NCBI RefSeq assembly: GCF_905404315.1
Contig: NC_066288.1
Span: forward strand, 3,348,001 to 3,412,000
Direction of reading: 5' to 3'
Length of the DNA: 64,000 bases
From: Leptidea sinapis
Lineage: Eukaryota; Arthropoda; Insecta; Lepidoptera; Pieridae
Shown here: piece after piece, positions 63,481-64,000 of the stretch
Numbering within the stretch: the stretch's first letter is position 1
How the letters are laid out: the number at the start of each line of letters is the position of its first letter
The notes under the pieces: model-generated
What the model was told of the DNA's origin: nothing
Databases searched by the model: none
Seen by the model: only the letters and a program-made list of their open reading frames with translations
Position numbers and translations under genes: made by a program

Positions 63481-64000
63481 TATGCAAAACAGGTGCAGGA
63501 AGTCAAAGTGCTCAAGCTCTACAAAAGCATACTGCATCAATTTTGCATTTTTTAGTGCAATACTATAAAACGCAACTCATTTTTAGGGTTTCACCAAGAA
63601 TTCTAAGCTAAAAAAAGGTTTTGTGCCAAAATTTAAGATATTAAATAAACTATTTTGTTTAGTGGTTTATAAGATAGTGGTAAGGTATAATAGTGCAACA
63701 AAACTTATCAAGTGCCTTTACAGAAGAATTTATATTTTAAAAGGATTCAAGAGGCTAATCTGCTATGATAAAAAGTTCAAGAGTAAAATTAATTTTTATT
63801 ATATTCTAATAAGATATAGCTAGGTTAGAAATAAATAATACAATGTCGATAACTATGATTCAGATCGAAGTTTTCTTTATTCTGCTAATTAATATACCTA
63901 TTAATAAACTAAAATAGTACCTAATTAACATCATTTGTCACTTATATGACACAAAACATTGTTGTCATTGAGAACTTATGTTTTATCTAAATGACATTCA
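63481..64000. other. no gene seen
   Basis: AT-rich DNA to the window end. It may include a decayed LINE tail after the RT remnant, but I cannot follow it. Confidence 0.4.

Overview
The window is nuclear DNA of an insect, almost certainly a butterfly or moth. It is AT-rich with GC-rich exons. It carries short tRNA-derived SINEs, Helitron-like elements ending in CTAG, several LINE tail families and a Jockey LINE whose zinc-knuckle and endonuclease proteins resemble those of Lepidoptera. Assignment rests on recognising families by eye; no search was run.

Two host genes are visible. The main one is a TRIM9-type E3 ubiquitin ligase on the minus strand (start codon at 40331, stop at 18405). I could place nine coding exons with consistent GT-AG borders and phases. 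They sum to 1983 nt, giving 660 residues: RING, two B-boxes, coiled coil, COS-like segment, FN3, SPRY. Its 22 kb span is mostly introns filled with transposable elements. The second gene (58411-60192, plus strand, three exons, 225 aa) has clean splice sites but I do not recognise its product.

Layout. 1-1.2 kb: empty. 1.24-4.77 kb: a small inverted-repeat element split by a 3.2 kb PIF/Harbinger transposon with a TAA target duplication, carrying a broken MADF/BESS partner gene (+) and a broken transposase gene (-). 4.8-7.8 kb: decayed Helitron helicase, decayed pogo-like transposase, a hAT MITE and a Helitron 3' terminus. 7.8-18.3 kb: SINEs, two Helitron-like elements, several foldback or MITE elements, no gene. 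18.4-40.3 kb: TRIM9, with LINE fragments, MITEs, SINEs, a broken mariner-type element and a pair of hairpin-rich composite repeats in its introns. 40.6-46.2 kb: an apparently intact two-ORF LINE with endonuclease, RT and RNase H, inserted about 300 bp upstream of the TRIM9 start codon. 46.9-48.4 kb: a Helitron-type endonuclease remnant and a 60-bp minisatellite. 51.3-56.8 kb: a long but broken Jockey-clade LINE. 58.3-60.3 kb: the unrecognised gene. 60.3-64 kb: mostly empty, with a LINE RT remnant near 63.2 kb.

I did not find a convincing new multi-gene system. The most unusual structures are the Harbinger gene pair, in which the transposase's last exon lies antisense inside the partner gene's intron; the two hairpin-module composite repeats; a MITE family with an AATT target duplication proven by an internal empty site; and inverted repeat pairs flanking TRIM9 exons.
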